Positions 10,949-25,900 of a DNA stretch of 64,000 nt are shown piece after piece. The notes below the pieces were generated by a model. The model searched no databases. It was not told where the DNA came from and worked only from the letters and a program-made list of their open reading frames with translations. The DNA lies in NCBI RefSeq assembly GCF_964204645.1, contig NC_134029.1, positions 3,419,001-3,483,000 of the forward strand, in the 5' to 3' direction. How positions within the stretch are numbered: the stretch's first letter is position 1; each line of letters begins with the position of its first letter. Origin of the DNA: Tubulanus polymorphus. Lineage: Eukaryota; Nemertea; Palaeonemertea; Tubulaniformes; Tubulanidae. The translations under genes were made by a program, and so were the position numbers.

Positions 10949-13900
10949 ATGGCTCACAGTGAAAACAGTTTAGATGATAGTGTGGTAAGTATTCCGCCAA
11001 GTGCGAATACGAATCTTTTTAATCTTTTTTAAATTGTGGCAAAATTGTTTTATTCTTCAGATTGAAAAAAAATTTTCACATTTTGATAATTTCACGAACC
11101 AGTCTCTTTTACGGTTTATAACCATTTTAATCATATTTTCAATATCATCAAAACCGAAAAGCATGAATAATACCTAGGGAATATTGTGATCATATTGAAG
11201 TTTTGTTTAAAGAACTTAATTTTAGAGCTTCCTGTATTAATGAAAAAAAAAATTCATTATGTCACATTTCTTTCTAGAAGTTAAGCGTAAACAACTTCTC
11301 TCAAGTTTAATTGACTTGGTTTCGGATTTTTCTGTATTCATCTCGCTGCAACCTTTTGTAATTTTTTTTCAAAGTTTCAGATCTAGTCAATACTATATGG
11401 AACTAACTTACGTGTGCATAGTTCCACGGTGTTTTATAATTGTAACTAGAGAATCGAATGTCTGCTTATCCTAAAATATTTATTTGTTCTTCTCGGATCA
11501 ATTTAATCTAGCGGCCCAGGTGCGTCTAGTATCACTGTAATTAATATACCCATCACCGGGCAACATACATATGTAATTAATTGATGCTGCTATCCCCGGT
11601 CGGGTTTAATGATAAGTACAAAGCGTACGCTTTTTGCCCTCAGGATCTGCCAGATTCGCTCGTCTATTTTGAGATTTGTAAAACGGATTATGATACGCAG
11701 CTTTGTAGATTCTAAATTCAATTTTCAAATCGCCACTGACTCACTAACTGGTACCGTACTTTGAAATCTCATCTATTTCTATTAATTGCAAAATCTAAAC
11801 TTTTGCAACTTGTAACATTCGTGATCGATTCAGCCTGTGAATTCGAATCCGACATTTTTGTATCTTAGAATAAATTAGGCAAATCTTTTAATAGTTTTTG
11901 TGACATATGGAGGTTTTTTCCAGACATTTGGACCGTTCACACAGTGACAAGTTTAGAGCTAGTTCTGACTCAAAATTACAAGATTTCAAATATTCAACGC
12001 GATCTCATCGATTAAAACCAAATTAGTTTATCATAATTTTTTTAAACAAAATTCTAATTCGCCTTTTTGTTTCCAGTCGAACGGAGATTTAAACGAATCG
12101 GATTTGGACTCGGAAGGGGTGAGCGTCGATGATATGAGCAGATTGGAAAGTTCTGCGAAAATAGACCCGGTTCATCGACAACTGTACGAATCGTTGAGAC
12201 AACAGGAACGCGAGGAGCGAGAGGAGATCGAACGAGAATTGAAGGCGCATAAACAAGCGATGCAACGACAACACGAAATACAACTAGAACTCGCTCAGGT
12301 GACCAGAGAAAACGGCAAAGATCGCTCCCAAAGTCAATCCCCCGAAGCGGCAGATATGTTAGATTTACGGACACCAAATAATAATAGGCTTCAGTTGCGA
12401 CAAGAATCGCCGCCATTGCAGCCATCTTTAATAACAAACTCTGAACGTTTGTCACCCCTTGCAACAGGCGCGCTGACATCACCAGCTCGGGACAGACCTT
12501 CGATTATGTCTCATCACGATATCAAAACTGATCGTTTACCGTACGAATCTCTGCAGGCGGCGACGAGTATTTACGATCGGTACGCACCTCCCCCACCCTC
12601 ACGGTCCCCGGCGACAAGCGACCCTCCTTCAGAAAGCGGACACCACTGGACATTCGAAGAACAGTTCAAGCAGGTAAATAGAAATGTAATATCACTTTTT
12701 CATTCATAATAACACCACGTTTAAAGCCTCTTAAAAAGTGCGATAAGAAATTATAATTTGTTTTCGGGGAAACGGGATTTTTCTTTTAATTGGCGTGAAA
12801 TTGACATTTGTCTGCAATTAGTTGATTCTTTTTGAATTGCAGTTTACGGTTATTATACACCGCTTGTAACAATAAATAGCGTGATTCATTTGCGAAATTA
12901 TCGGCTATGCCAGAAACCCGATGCTCGAGTTCAGAGCGTTTTGTAACTACTGCTACGATATGCAGATGGCAGCACGATCCTAGATAACAGGGAAAGTGAG
13001 GAAAAGATCTTTTTTTGTTCCTTGTAAAATTTAAGGCTACGTTTATTAGGGAAATGTAAGAAAGATGCAATGCGAAGTATAAAAGAAAGATCAAGATTCT
13101 GCTGTTAAGAATACCAATTTTCAATCTCCTCCTAATAGACAAGCGCACGTAGCTGGCGGGTCCCTTGATGATTTCGCGTTATCAAAAATATTCACCCGTA
13201 CAGCATAACAAATTCAGTTATTGTCTTATTAGGAATCTGTGATAATTATGTGTAGTGAATTACAAATCGTGGAACTGACCAGTGCTGTCAACATTGACCG
13301 CTACTGACCAGTCAAAATGACCACTAGTTTACGCATTGATGAAACTTTAACCTGACAGTTCGATTCTCCCGAGTCTTTGTTCAACTACGTGAACAGTGTT
13401 TCTCTAAAAGCAATTTCCATATCATTTTTATATTCATAATCGGATGAATGCCTTTGTCCTCTTATGACGGGGCAAAAAGTGAAGTCCTTGATCCTCAATT
13501 CGTCTACTAGGAGGCCATAGCTTTCAACCCCGAAGAAATGTTGTCTTACATAGTCCTTTCGTAATTTAGACATCTTACACATGAGTCGATTATTTTCATA
13601 TATTACTCTGGGACCTGAGCATTCTGGCATATTTCGTGGGCCCAATGTAAAGACTGGGCATTGCGATATTTTTTCGATTGCCGTATTGTCTGATAATCTT
13701 TCATTTATCATTTTGCGTCTGCCGTCATTTTTCTTCTGCTCATAGCCGCAGAAAGCAGCAGCGGCAGCAGCAGCGGTAGCAGCCAACATCGATTATGTGG
13801 AATAATCTAGAGCTATTTCGAATCATTATTCAGATGTCATCACATAATACCTCATTAACAATCGGCATAATATACTATTCGAAATGGCGGTATCGTCTGC

Positions 13901-16900
13901 GAGCGACGAATCTCCTGCCAACAAATTGGATTATGATCGTAACAGGCGATCGACCGGCGATTATTGCGTCTGGTTTGATGGAAATCCGTTTCGATGTTTG
14001 GATTCTGTCGTGAATTAAGTTTAATTTTCCGCAATAGATCTTGATTTGCGCGTCGCTAATGGGCGTAGTCTGTCGTAATGATGTTGATTGGTCGAATTGT
14101 CGGATGATAATGAACGCTATAAAATCGGCGACTTTGATCGCTTGATGGGGTTAACCAACGCAGTTTCTGCTTGACAGAAGTTGAAGATGAGATCAATTCG
14201 CGTTGAATGGAAAGTAATCGTATTCAGTTATATTAGGGTCAAGATGTCCATACTGACCATGTCCTATTAGATAACGATTCAATTTGCAATAAATAGATAC
14301 TAAATTATAGTTCGAATATGAATATATAAATATTCCCAAAGGCTCCCGCGATAAAATCTCATAAGCGTAGATAGCCTACGAAAGAAAATCTATTAGGAAT
14401 CTCATCAATAATTTCGAAAGGGTTCTGAAATTTCGAAGGGACCTTTACGGACCCATCGAGTCCTAGGTTACTAGATTAGAAAGGTCTATTTAAGGTTCTG
14501 ATAGTATACAAGCTTGGCGTGAACCGGTCGAACCTTCACCCCGAAACAGACTGAATCTAGTGAAGTATCTGAAATAAGAGATGAACTTAGAGGGAAATAT
14601 TAATTAAGATCAGGAATGTTATTAGGAAAGCCGCATCATCTCGTGGTTTAATAACGAACGGCAATTGCGCCACACGTGGGGAGAAACAAATGACACAGTC
14701 GATCAAACTGTAATTAATATCTGGCTCCACAATTATTACAGAATTTCACTCATCTCCCTATTTCTCTCTCTCTTATTAATACAGGGGGAAACCTAAGGCG
14801 CTTTCAAGAGAGAGTGAGGGGGGAGAGAGATAGAGAGAGAGAGGGGGGAGAGAAAGGATATTGAATTTTTTCTTTAACCGCAAAAATCATACCCTTTGTT
14901 TCATATTTTTTTTCTGTAATTTGATAATTCAGAAAAACGAGGGAAACATTTAGAGAAACTGGAGCCGATAATAAAGAACATGATGTTTCTGATATTGACG
15001 CGTTCAGCTGTTCAAATGATGCTGCCGATTTCAACTGATGTAATTATCCCTCATCTCGGTTATCTTTGCTCTGGCTTAGCGCTCGTTTATTTAGGATACT
15101 TATTGGAAGCTGGCGAGTTATTCGGATGAATTTACATTTTTTCCCCACATGAACAGTTGTCGGGGCTAACTATGCTGTGTTTTTTTGTAAAGTTTATTTG
15201 GTGGAAATTGCTTTTAATAGCGCTTATTTATAGTAGGTTGATGCCGTTCGCTTTTCAGTTTACTTCCCTGCACAGCGTGTTGATGAACATCATAAAATCA
15301 TACGCACTAAATCTCTATTTTATTGCGCGCTTTCACAAAATCATAAATAATATGAAAAATATTTATACTCATGTCATCTATCCTTATTCTGAATATCAAT
15401 TGACCCGATTTATCTAAATGTTGGTTTCATTTGAAATTATGCACGACTTTAGTTGTCCACCTTTGCTATCTGTAAAGAATTCTATCATCTCGCATACGCG
15501 CCTATACGTCATTTTTCGGGACATTTATTCTCAGGGAATGTTTCGGCGTATAGGAAATTTTTATCTGCGAAATAAAACTCGAAATATGCGCGGTTTTATC
15601 TTCTCAGAGCGTCGAGTATAGAGAGCAGATCCTCGTGAATACCAACCGTTGAACGGGGCGAAAACTTACTTATCATTTGATAACGTTTCATGTAAAATGA
15701 AATCTAAATCGTTTGACATGGAATTCTGTTCCGAGATAGATTAAAAAGTCAACGAGATACGTGGAAAATAGTATGGTGATAAAGCACTAGTCGATGAGAT
15801 GTTATTGGCGAATTTCTCTTGAGATTGCGTTCGAAACCTCAAGTTTAGCATGTTGTAAATACTTAATGGTTAGGTAGCCATATTCTTTTACGAAAAAATC
15901 TGAACAAGTGGCGGCATTCACATTCATATATATACATCACGAATATTTTTGTGGGGGCAATTCTATTCCCATCAACTATTATAGGAAAATTGATCTGAAG
16001 AGATTCCGACAAACAACAAAAAAACGATGTTTTGAAGCATTCGCCGCAACTGTGGTTAGATTTGATTCAGCCAGCACTTCATTTTGTTTCCCATTGTTTC
16101 TTAAGATGTAAATAGAATCGAGCTACTGTGAGGATTATGTATAAAGTCAATCATTACCTTTACGCGCAGACGGTAATTCGGATAAAAAAATCACGTGGTT
16201 ATATCAGTCAATCGACAAGATTCAAAACATTTTACCTCGGTGGTGCTCGCGCTAATACAAGATAACACAAATCCTATAGTAACCCGCGGTGAGCTAGACA
16301 ACGCAAAAAGACACCGTACGGCTCGGTGAATCATGAGTTTAATCCGGCGCTAATTCAGACCAGATCTCGTGTCGATAATTTAATTCTCGATGTCCCGGTG
16401 TTTTACTGGCAAATCGAATTAAACTCGAAATGTCTGTAAAGATCATATACACCGAGGGAACTTATACACGTGATGAGTTTGTATGATTTTTAGACCATCT
16501 TACATGTCTTGCGCTATTCAAACTAAGGATGTACGGTATGTAATCCCAAGTCAGTTCGATTTATTGATAAATGATAAATAAATTGGATCATTGATATTCG
16601 TGTAAAGTCGTTCGTAACTTGCGGCACTTTCCGCGTGACCTTGTCAATCTTTTCGGTGTCATCGACAATCGTCGACTATCCGAGAACTTCCTTTCTCAAG
16701 AGATCAACTCAGACACAACAGCGAAACAATATCCAATTCTGAGGTCGTTATAAAACAGATAAACTATCATTAACGGTTTTCGTTTCTCGGTTTTTATGCG
16801 GAGTTGATTCTGAGGCGAGTTTGTTTTTCGGAGTAGATACGATGATTAATTCACATCAGCTGGTTTCATGGAAAGCCTTGTCATTATTTCATTCATTCAT

Positions 16901-19900
16901 CATTCATTTTTTTCCGCTTCATGATATATAAGTCTGTGGCTTCTACCGCCAGAAGAAAGTTGTTTATATCAACTGTTGTATCCCGACGTCATCAGCATCC
17001 GATCATATCAATCAATTCATCTAATCGTGCTGAACTTTTGTCCCTTCCGCTTCCGCGTAGATACGTTTGAGATGGCAAAATTCAAAAACAATCTTTTTTA
17101 AAACAATCAATCAATTTTGAATTATTTCACAAATTCATTCGCGGTAACACCATAAACGGGTGTGACAAGCGACGGAGGATCACGTGTATCTATCTGGACT
17201 GGTCATGTGTATCTGGTCTGGTCAATGACGTGCGTCACCAATCTGACCTTTTTATGGCTACCCTTGCCCATCAGTGTTTTAACAATATCAAAGTTTTCTC
17301 ATTTCTGTTGGGCCTAAATTACATTAAATGTATCTTCCTGTGTATATATCATCTTCATCCATTGTGAGTGACGCAGTATTCCCACGGTTTGTAATGAGTT
17401 AAACAAGATCGTCAATAAATCAATTAACTTTTGTTTCTGCTCCGAGAAAAACCACATTCGTTAATAAAATATTTCCATTTTCATACGCGATGTTTCGGGT
17501 TTATTTGGAAAGGATGTAGTTACGATATTTAAATAATATTCAGGAAGTGAATTATTTTCAACCGCAGTTGCGCAGACGTCTCGTTATTTTCACATCTGGA
17601 ATGATTTCCGGTTTTATTTCTATCACAGATTGATATCTATCTATATGTGACGTGTAAATGCTGCACTCTCAACTCAGTGTTGTGTGTATTATGTGAATTT
17701 ATGCAACTTACTTTTATCCGAGGCTGATTACGGGACGCTTTTTCAGTGTAAGCTTCCTTACTAAACGATTCCACAAGCAAAGTGTGATATCATATCGAGG
17801 ATTTCGTGACAGACATGATGATGTGCTTTTAAAGGCCGCCATTTTGACATCAAGATGTCCTCACTCACCACTCCCTTGCTGGCGACCCGCGTGGGCATTT
17901 AATGAATGGGTCCCCTCATAAGACAAAGTGACGCCCAGATGTCGGTCTTTGATTTTCTCTGGAGGAGCGATCATGTTTACATGGACAAATTACATAATAA
18001 ATTTTTTTTATCAGAAATCAATTTTTTTGTCAATACAGGGTGCTCAAATAGATTAGCATACGGTTATAGGTACCCCTCAGCGGCCCCGTGGATCTCATCG
18101 ATGAGAGACTGAATAATGAAATAGATACGCAATTCAGGATGTGCAGAGATCATCAGATTGTGACCTAAACTCCCGGTATATATTGATAAAAAGTGCCCCC
18201 GAATTTGAAGAGGTTCGTAATCCTTGGGGTTTATATTAAAACGTTTGTGGAATGCCATCACTGAGCATCACATGTGCAGCCTGTTGTTTATAGTAGCGCA
18301 AATTCAAGTGCTTGGATAATACGCATCATAAACATTATAGAAATGTTAATATATACCAGATAAAGACATAAAAAATGACACTAATTCATATTATATTGAA
18401 ATTATTTATAGTCTATGCGTAATTAGGTTACCGTTGGAGAAAGGTTGATGAATCAGTGCGAATCTGTACGTTGTCCATTGTCCAATGATCAATGAATTAA
18501 AAAGTCGCACAATTGATTCTTATAAGATCAAATTTGACTTATAGCCATCATCAGGTGGAATGATGACGGTGGAACTTAGGTGACACGGATTAGAGTGTGG
18601 AACTGGGTGCTCAGTCAGTCATCACATGACGAATAGAGCCGCGGGTTCGACTGTATCAATTAAAACATATCCCCACCACCACAATAACACATTCATGTGA
18701 ATTTATTTGCAGCAGAATCTCAGAACGAAATGTGATTAATATATAATTCATAAAATCGATGCTAATACAAGGACAATTTGTCGCAATTAGATCCAATAAC
18801 TGTTAATTAACCGACTATCCAACAATCACATCTTGACTGACTTTTTCACAGAACTGGTGTTAGTTCTACCTGGCGCTGCTGATGTTGTTATCTAGACAGC
18901 AGCAGCTCATGTCGAAATGATGGAAATTTATGCGTAATTGGATGAGAAATCTCGCAGAAATCTATGTTAAATGACGATATAACTAAATGAATGATGGTCA
19001 GTCTGTAGGAAGTCAGATTTTACGGATATCGCGGTTGCGTAGTTCGCTTCCGAGCTCTTGGCCAGACTCAGCACCGATTCAGAGTTGAGTGCGGTCTGTT
19101 TCAATACTCAGAACTTTACTATTTACATACCAGAAACGAACCAAAATTGAATCCAGTAAAACGGCGTAATTCGGGAATGCGAAATAGCGTTATATCTGAT
19201 ACGGTAAACCACATGCATAATTGATGAGTCGATATAATACGAAAGTTGTTGATGCTAATTAACCAGCGGCAATTAATTGAAAAACTCTTGATATTGTAGC
19301 GGTTATTTTTTTTGTGGCGAATATTTTGAATTATTTATTCATCATTGATAACGTGGAGGATTTTTCGCTAGAACATTGTGTATGATTTTTCGTGGTTTGG
19401 TTTGGCACCGCTCGACTATCGACTCCCTTCTAGTCTATAGCGGGACAGAACATTTCCAATAGATCTATCGGCAAATTATAGGATTTGAAATAGGCATTTC
19501 CTTACAGCCTTTCGCTATAAACATCTTTACGTCTACGCGTTCATCATCAACAAAAACAAAGCCAAATGGACGTGCGGGTATTGTGCATATTTGCTGTGAA
19601 AGTCGCAACGTCTTTCTTATGATTGTATCATTCTCGTGGGTATCATACAAATTTAGATTCGACCAGGTTATATCAAAAGATGTCCGCCGATGATTTTTAT
19701 GCGGCCGATAATCGCTCGAGTTGATAGAGCGCATTAACTTTCCAGTCCCTGCGGACCGGTTCGTTTTCTCTCAACGGTGATCGATCAAATGATATAATAC
19801 CGGCAAATCTTCCCGATCTATTTATGTTTCCAATTATTTACGCTGAATTCGAGACCAGATCGGTTTATTCGCGCGTTCATTGTACCGAGATAAAAATGCG

Positions 19901-22900
19901 ACGACTTTTTTTTCAAGATTTTATATATTCATTGCTCGTTACTTTCTGTTCTATTTCTATCGAGACGAATAGGACATCTTATATTTGGAGCTTAATTACA
20001 ACTGCCCAAGAAATTTGTCTGACGGCGACAAGTCATGAATCCGAAATACGTACATCTTAGCAGACGTGGAAAATAGATTAAACATTGTGTCTTGATTTCA
20101 ATTATTGATAAATAAATGTAGTTTTTAATCGCGTACAATATGTTTATAGTGGCTGTTATATATGTGTTCAATAAGGTAATGAAAATCTGTGATGAAAACA
20201 ATTAGATCCTGGTGTCTTTGATTCGCTTAATCAGCATAATAATTCATTTGTAATTCTTGTATTTCTATTCCACAGTTGTACGAACTTTCCGACGATCCAA
20301 AACGAAAAGAATTCCTCGATGATTTATTCAGTTTTATGCAAAAACGAGGTAAGTTTGATATCTATTTAGTTTATTGTTTTACCTGCCTATCAATGTTCCC
20401 CACATTAAAATGTTTTTTGATTGCACGTTTCTTACATTTTGTATTTCGGAGATGAATTTTCATGCAGCAGCATGCTGGGCACTGCGTTCTGAACACGAAA
20501 ATTGCTTAAGAATGATTTTCTATATTTTCGTCTCGGCTCAGCTTGAACCTAACCTCTCACAATCATAATTAACCATATAAAACTTTCTTATGACCCGAAC
20601 TGATGCCGCGTCCGGGGACGGCAGCTTGTTGGTAATAATCAGAGGGCACCCAGGATTCTACGTGTTCATAATTAACCGAATAATATCGGTTTTACGACGC
20701 GTGAAAGGAATTCCTGGTTTCTGTGACAATGTGATTCCGTGACTCGAGCTACGCTTCCCAGCCTCGTCCGTCACCTCTTACAATTACCATTTCATGACGC
20801 GTTTCATTTTCATCTGTGTAGTTCGTGCGAGCAGGCCGGGGGAACCCTCGTGAATGGCCCTATCGATATTCAATAAAACGACGGACGATTTTTTCACTCG
20901 TTGTTTGTTCTTGTCCCGCTGTGATTTGTCGTTTTAGCTCCTATAGTATAAACAAATCACTTTTTTGGTATTGAGTCGGTAGAAATTCTATTCGGACAGG
21001 TGGCAAAATGATGCACAATAGAACGTCTTGATGCACGCAGTTTTGTCAACTCTCGTCTTCTATTGTCAGAAACCAGCCCCTCTTCACAGATGACACACCT
21101 TACGTGGTTAGAGACCTCTCATCATTCTTTAGTCATGAAATACAAAAAAATTGATTTTTGCGTGTCATGATAAATCTAAGTAGGCGGCTCGCTGGTAGAT
21201 TTTTGGAGATCTGGAACCAGTTCTCAAGTTAAGATCTGATTCGGGGTTAGAATATTGGAAATGAGCTATCGCAGTTTTTTCAACTTTTTAGTCAAAATGC
21301 AGCCGGCATGCAACATGGAACTGGAGGCCATACATAGTTGGTACCCAACTTCACTCAGCAGACTTTCGTAAATGTTTGCCTTAAAGGACCATGTTTTATT
21401 GTTCTCGGCTAAAGCTTGACTCGAAGGGTTAAAACATAGATAATTAACTGATTCAAACTGGCTCAGTGAACTTTGTGATGACAAGATTGTCCACTGGATA
21501 GATCGCCTGGCATTGCCACTCGCATTTTTCGACTGCCATGTCTATGTGCCCAATTTGATATCAAAAGATGTAACTTAACATGTTTCAGTTAATTGTCGTA
21601 TATGAACCGATACCACCAACGATGACTCGATACTTTCACCGCGGGTTTAATGGTTGTAAATATCTCTGCGAGTCTTTGTCCGTTCGATTCGCCATTCCGT
21701 CAAAAACCAGTCGACTAGAAATGATTCATTTCACAATTGCATGGTGAAAAAGAACGTTTTCAAATGCTCTTTCTTCCTCAATTACAGCATTCGTACACCA
21801 ACTTCTTCTAGTATCTTTGTTCTAATAAATGGTAATCACGATTGGTAGAACACTATATCCGTGTTGACGCGATGAGGAGAGAATCCCACAATGATAATAA
21901 AAAGTCCGAAAATGAAACTTCGAGATAGTAGTTTATTTCAACGTTTTAAGTTTCATTCATATTTATACTCACTATTGTGGTTTATAATCACCCCTTAGTT
22001 TGCTTCCCTTTAATCTATTTTAGCGTGTAACTGTTTCTACGTTAATTTTCCTTTAGTTTGTATCATCTCTGATTACTTGAATTAGTCTCTTTGTCTCTGG
22101 ATTGTATATATATCTCATAATTTCTGTAGTATCTCATTATTCCTGAAGATGACTATTAGGATATAGTCGAAACGTTGAAATAAACTACTATCTCGAAGTT
22201 TCATTTTCGGACTTTTTATTATCATTGTGGGATTCTCTCTTCAATAAATGGTAAATTTCTGCTTATGATTACGTTACTAATACTCCAGTCTATATAATTT
22301 AGGCGAATGATAATTAACGCTACTACAGGTAAGAAGAAAGGTTGAAACATCAATAAACGGAAAGGTTGCATCAGATTTTATTTCGAGATAAGCGTTTGAT
22401 CCGGCCACTGTAATCATTCGCATATACATCAGAATCAAAGGTCATAAGTTGATATTAACTCATAGAGTGGAGCAGTAAATTATAATTGTTATTCAATACA
22501 GTTGCTAGCCATCAGTCAAATATCACTAATCAACTACAAGTCTTCACTTAGAACGTCTTCTATCAATCCAATTATGCAAATCATTTCCGAATCTATATCG
22601 ATTTGTTCTTCATCCGTAGGAAAATCCGGTATAGTTTCCACTAAGGGTCTGTCCCGAGCCCCCAGTTCTATTCTTTCTCTCAAGAATTTCCCCAACTTTT
22701 TGTTTTGCTACACCCGTTAATCGTTCGGGTTGGGGAAACTCGGATACAAATGAAACTTTACACTATTTACGAGGAGAAATTCGAAGAATATCATTTGTAT
22801 ACTCGACATAGGCCTCGACGCATCCATCCATTGGTGCGAATACTTTTTAAGACGCGAGGGGATGTTTAGATTGATGCTGCCGGGGCTGAGATTGATAGGC

Positions 22901-25900
22901 GAGTGTGATCCAGTGATAAACACGTATCATTAAATTACACGCGGTTTCTCGTTTCCAGCCGTTATCAACAATTTATACCTGCAACAACTGTTAAATCCAT
23001 TATATATAAATGCGATATTATTTATATTTGCACCACTATTACACTATTTCACCATCCTCTATGGCTACACACAAACCAGTATCATTGAATCACTGATTCA
23101 GTTGCTTGACGGAGATGCTGATAAAGCTAATAAAGCTTATTCTAATTGAATCACTCTTTTAGTACTAGTATTTTGTAACAATCCATATTGACTGCGCTCT
23201 TGCTCCGTGTTCTTGTCGCTTTGTAGGAAATCTCGATATTTTTGAAAAAATGACATCGAGCGCACGTTTTGAACTATTGGAAACAATATATTGCTGAACA
23301 TTTATCTTTGAATAATCGTGAATCAGTGAAGGGAGAGAGTTTCACTAATACTGAGGCAGTTGACTGCCCATGGATGAGCGAAACCGTTTCATTGTTTATT
23401 CGGGTTGACAAAAATATTTCTTTTTATCGCAATGCGACAAAAATGCGCACTCCTATATTCGTAAATCTATTATATTCCGATTCTCGTACTAAATAAATAT
23501 ATGATTTATATGTATTTTGATTGAGAACGTATATCTACGACTGTGTAGGGTGCTCAAAGTTTGACGACGTGACATACCTAACGCTTGAAATTCAGTCAAC
23601 AGCCAGTATCGGCTGGTAACGTGTGTCTATTAACATCTCATAGATGATCTGATTGTCAATCAATGTGTATTTAATGAAATTCAAACGTAATCAGAGGTCA
23701 AGGTCACTCATGGGCCGTTTGGATAAGCCGTTGTTAACTTCGGTATTTCGGGTATTTGCCTGTTTATGAGGCCTCTTTTTGATTACTTGGAGTACGGATC
23801 CGCCTCTAAGAATTCAGAAAATCATCAAATTGAAATTTTATTTTGTCATGTTCATCTTATTATGATTTGCAAAAATACTTTTTTTTCATTTCTTCCATCA
23901 TTTGAATAAAATTCATCACAATTTCCACTCATTTTTTAGGTGACTTGTGGAAAATACTCAAATCATAAAGAAAAATTTATATATTTATTTTTTTTCTGTT
24001 CCCTTCCATTTTAAAACACCTATTAGATAATATTTCCCTTTCCTTCACCCTCTCATTTTTTCTTGAAAAAGTCCGTACTCCAGATAACTAAAAAAGGTCT
24101 AACGTTTTCACTCTGAGGCATGGCTCGGAAAGAGCATCTAATAAACAGATTACAGTCAATATATCCCAAATACGGTTAGAATTATCTTAACGCATTTCAT
24201 ACGCATTTCCTAAATCGATTTTCACAGGTTCGTGTTGGTTCTAAACTCAGCTGGTTGAATGTTATTGTTCATTGTTATTTCGACTCCTTATCTCTATTTT
24301 TTATCGAATAATCATCTGATTCAAAGGTAACTTCAAAAGTTCGAATGGGTACCAAAATAATGAAAATGAATAATTTATACCATGTTTTCGTTGATGGTGG
24401 CTTCGATTTCAGGAAATGGGTACTTTTACTAGGCGGTCACGTGATGACAATCCCTCTAATCGTCAATTGTAAAAACAGCGACTGTTAAAACCGGAAGTGT
24501 TTCGCTCGGTAACGCTCGGCAACGATCGGCATATTAAACCACTTCGTTTCGATTAATTGTTTTCAAACGATTCGTCGAAATATTCGTTTTCCACTTTGGA
24601 TTTTAAACAGGCGCGCAGCGGTACTCGATTTCGCCACAATAACGGTCTGTTCAGACGACATTTATAATGGTTCTCGAAAGCGAAGCCTGTATTCTCCGAG
24701 TGGCGTAATTACGAGAACCTATTAGCGAATCAACTCATCAGACTCGCGCGATTTTAAACGTTCGTGGAGCCGCTGGATAAAACGGAATCAACTCTCAGAT
24801 ATTTGACATGTTTAGTTACAATGTAAATGATAGCTTGCACCATCAGTTACATTTCCGATGTTGTTGGAAATTCACCACTCGTCCAGAAAGTTTCCAACTT
24901 TAAATAAGAGATTTCAGTTGATTTTACTTTTTTCCGATACACGAGCCGGAAATGCGTTGAAAGCCATAAACTGGCTAACAATTTCAATTTTCAACATATC
25001 TAGTGGTCCTTATCGACGCTTTTATGCATAATCTCAGTCTAAATTCTAACGCGTTTTGATTTAAGTAGAATCTAAACATGTTTTTTCACTTGTTATATTT
25101 TCAATGAACGGTAAAGCTTTTTCGAGAGCGAACCCGTAAAACGGCCCCGAAATAGAGACGATAGATAATGATGTAGTTTAGGCAAAGTAATATACCAGTC
25201 TTTTTTATACTAAATGTCGAATTTCAAATCTTCGAAAACTGGTTCCATACCTTCATGGTGATAAAATATACGTAAAAGGAGACACGTCACCATGCAGTTG
25301 TTTAATTATAGGAAAACGCTTCAGAAAATTCAACATACCGCGTACAATCTTATTAATTATTCAATTTATATCAACTCCGACACTCTCTTCAAGCACCGTT
25401 ATTGACAATATTCGCGTTCGGACAAAAAAAAATTGGAGCTTTATTTCAAAAATATCCGATTTTATGCAACGTTGTTGAGTCGCATCGGATGCAGTCGAAT
25501 TCAACTGTTGATCGAGTATTTTTTTACAGACGAACGCTTCGGAATAACTAAGTGTCATTGATTATAAACTTTGTTGTTGATCATCGTGGTCCATGAGTCG
25601 AGATCGTTAGATTTTTGTTATTTTGAAAATCGACATCGCGAAGGCCTGTTTGGCCCGTGGGCACAGAGCGTTTTTGCACTTTTAAAATTATTCCCCCCGT
25701 AAAACACTTTAAAAATTAATATCATAGCGCGCTCTTGAGTTTATGTCGATCGTATAAAAATATTCGATTGTTTTCAATTATATTTTGAATATTAAAACGA
25801 CGTTGTTGAAACTGTAGCGAACTGTTAATAATTAAACACCAAACCAACGGTAAAGCACCATCGACGTTTCGTGTGTTGATAAATTCTATGATCAACGTGA

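Larger units (their letters stand above)
12674..20275 (+). other. ARID3 intron 2 (7.6 kb), mostly featureless
   Basis: Apart from a GA-rich low-complexity tract, an antisense 134-codon frame and a tRNA-like SINE head (separate entries), I see no gene. The sequence is AT-rich, with scattered ordinary dinucleotide patches and no long frames. Confidence 0.8.

Noticed and set aside
18580-18655. Functional tRNA gene
   Set aside because: A and B boxes are present but the acceptor and anticodon arms do not pair; a SINE relic fits better.
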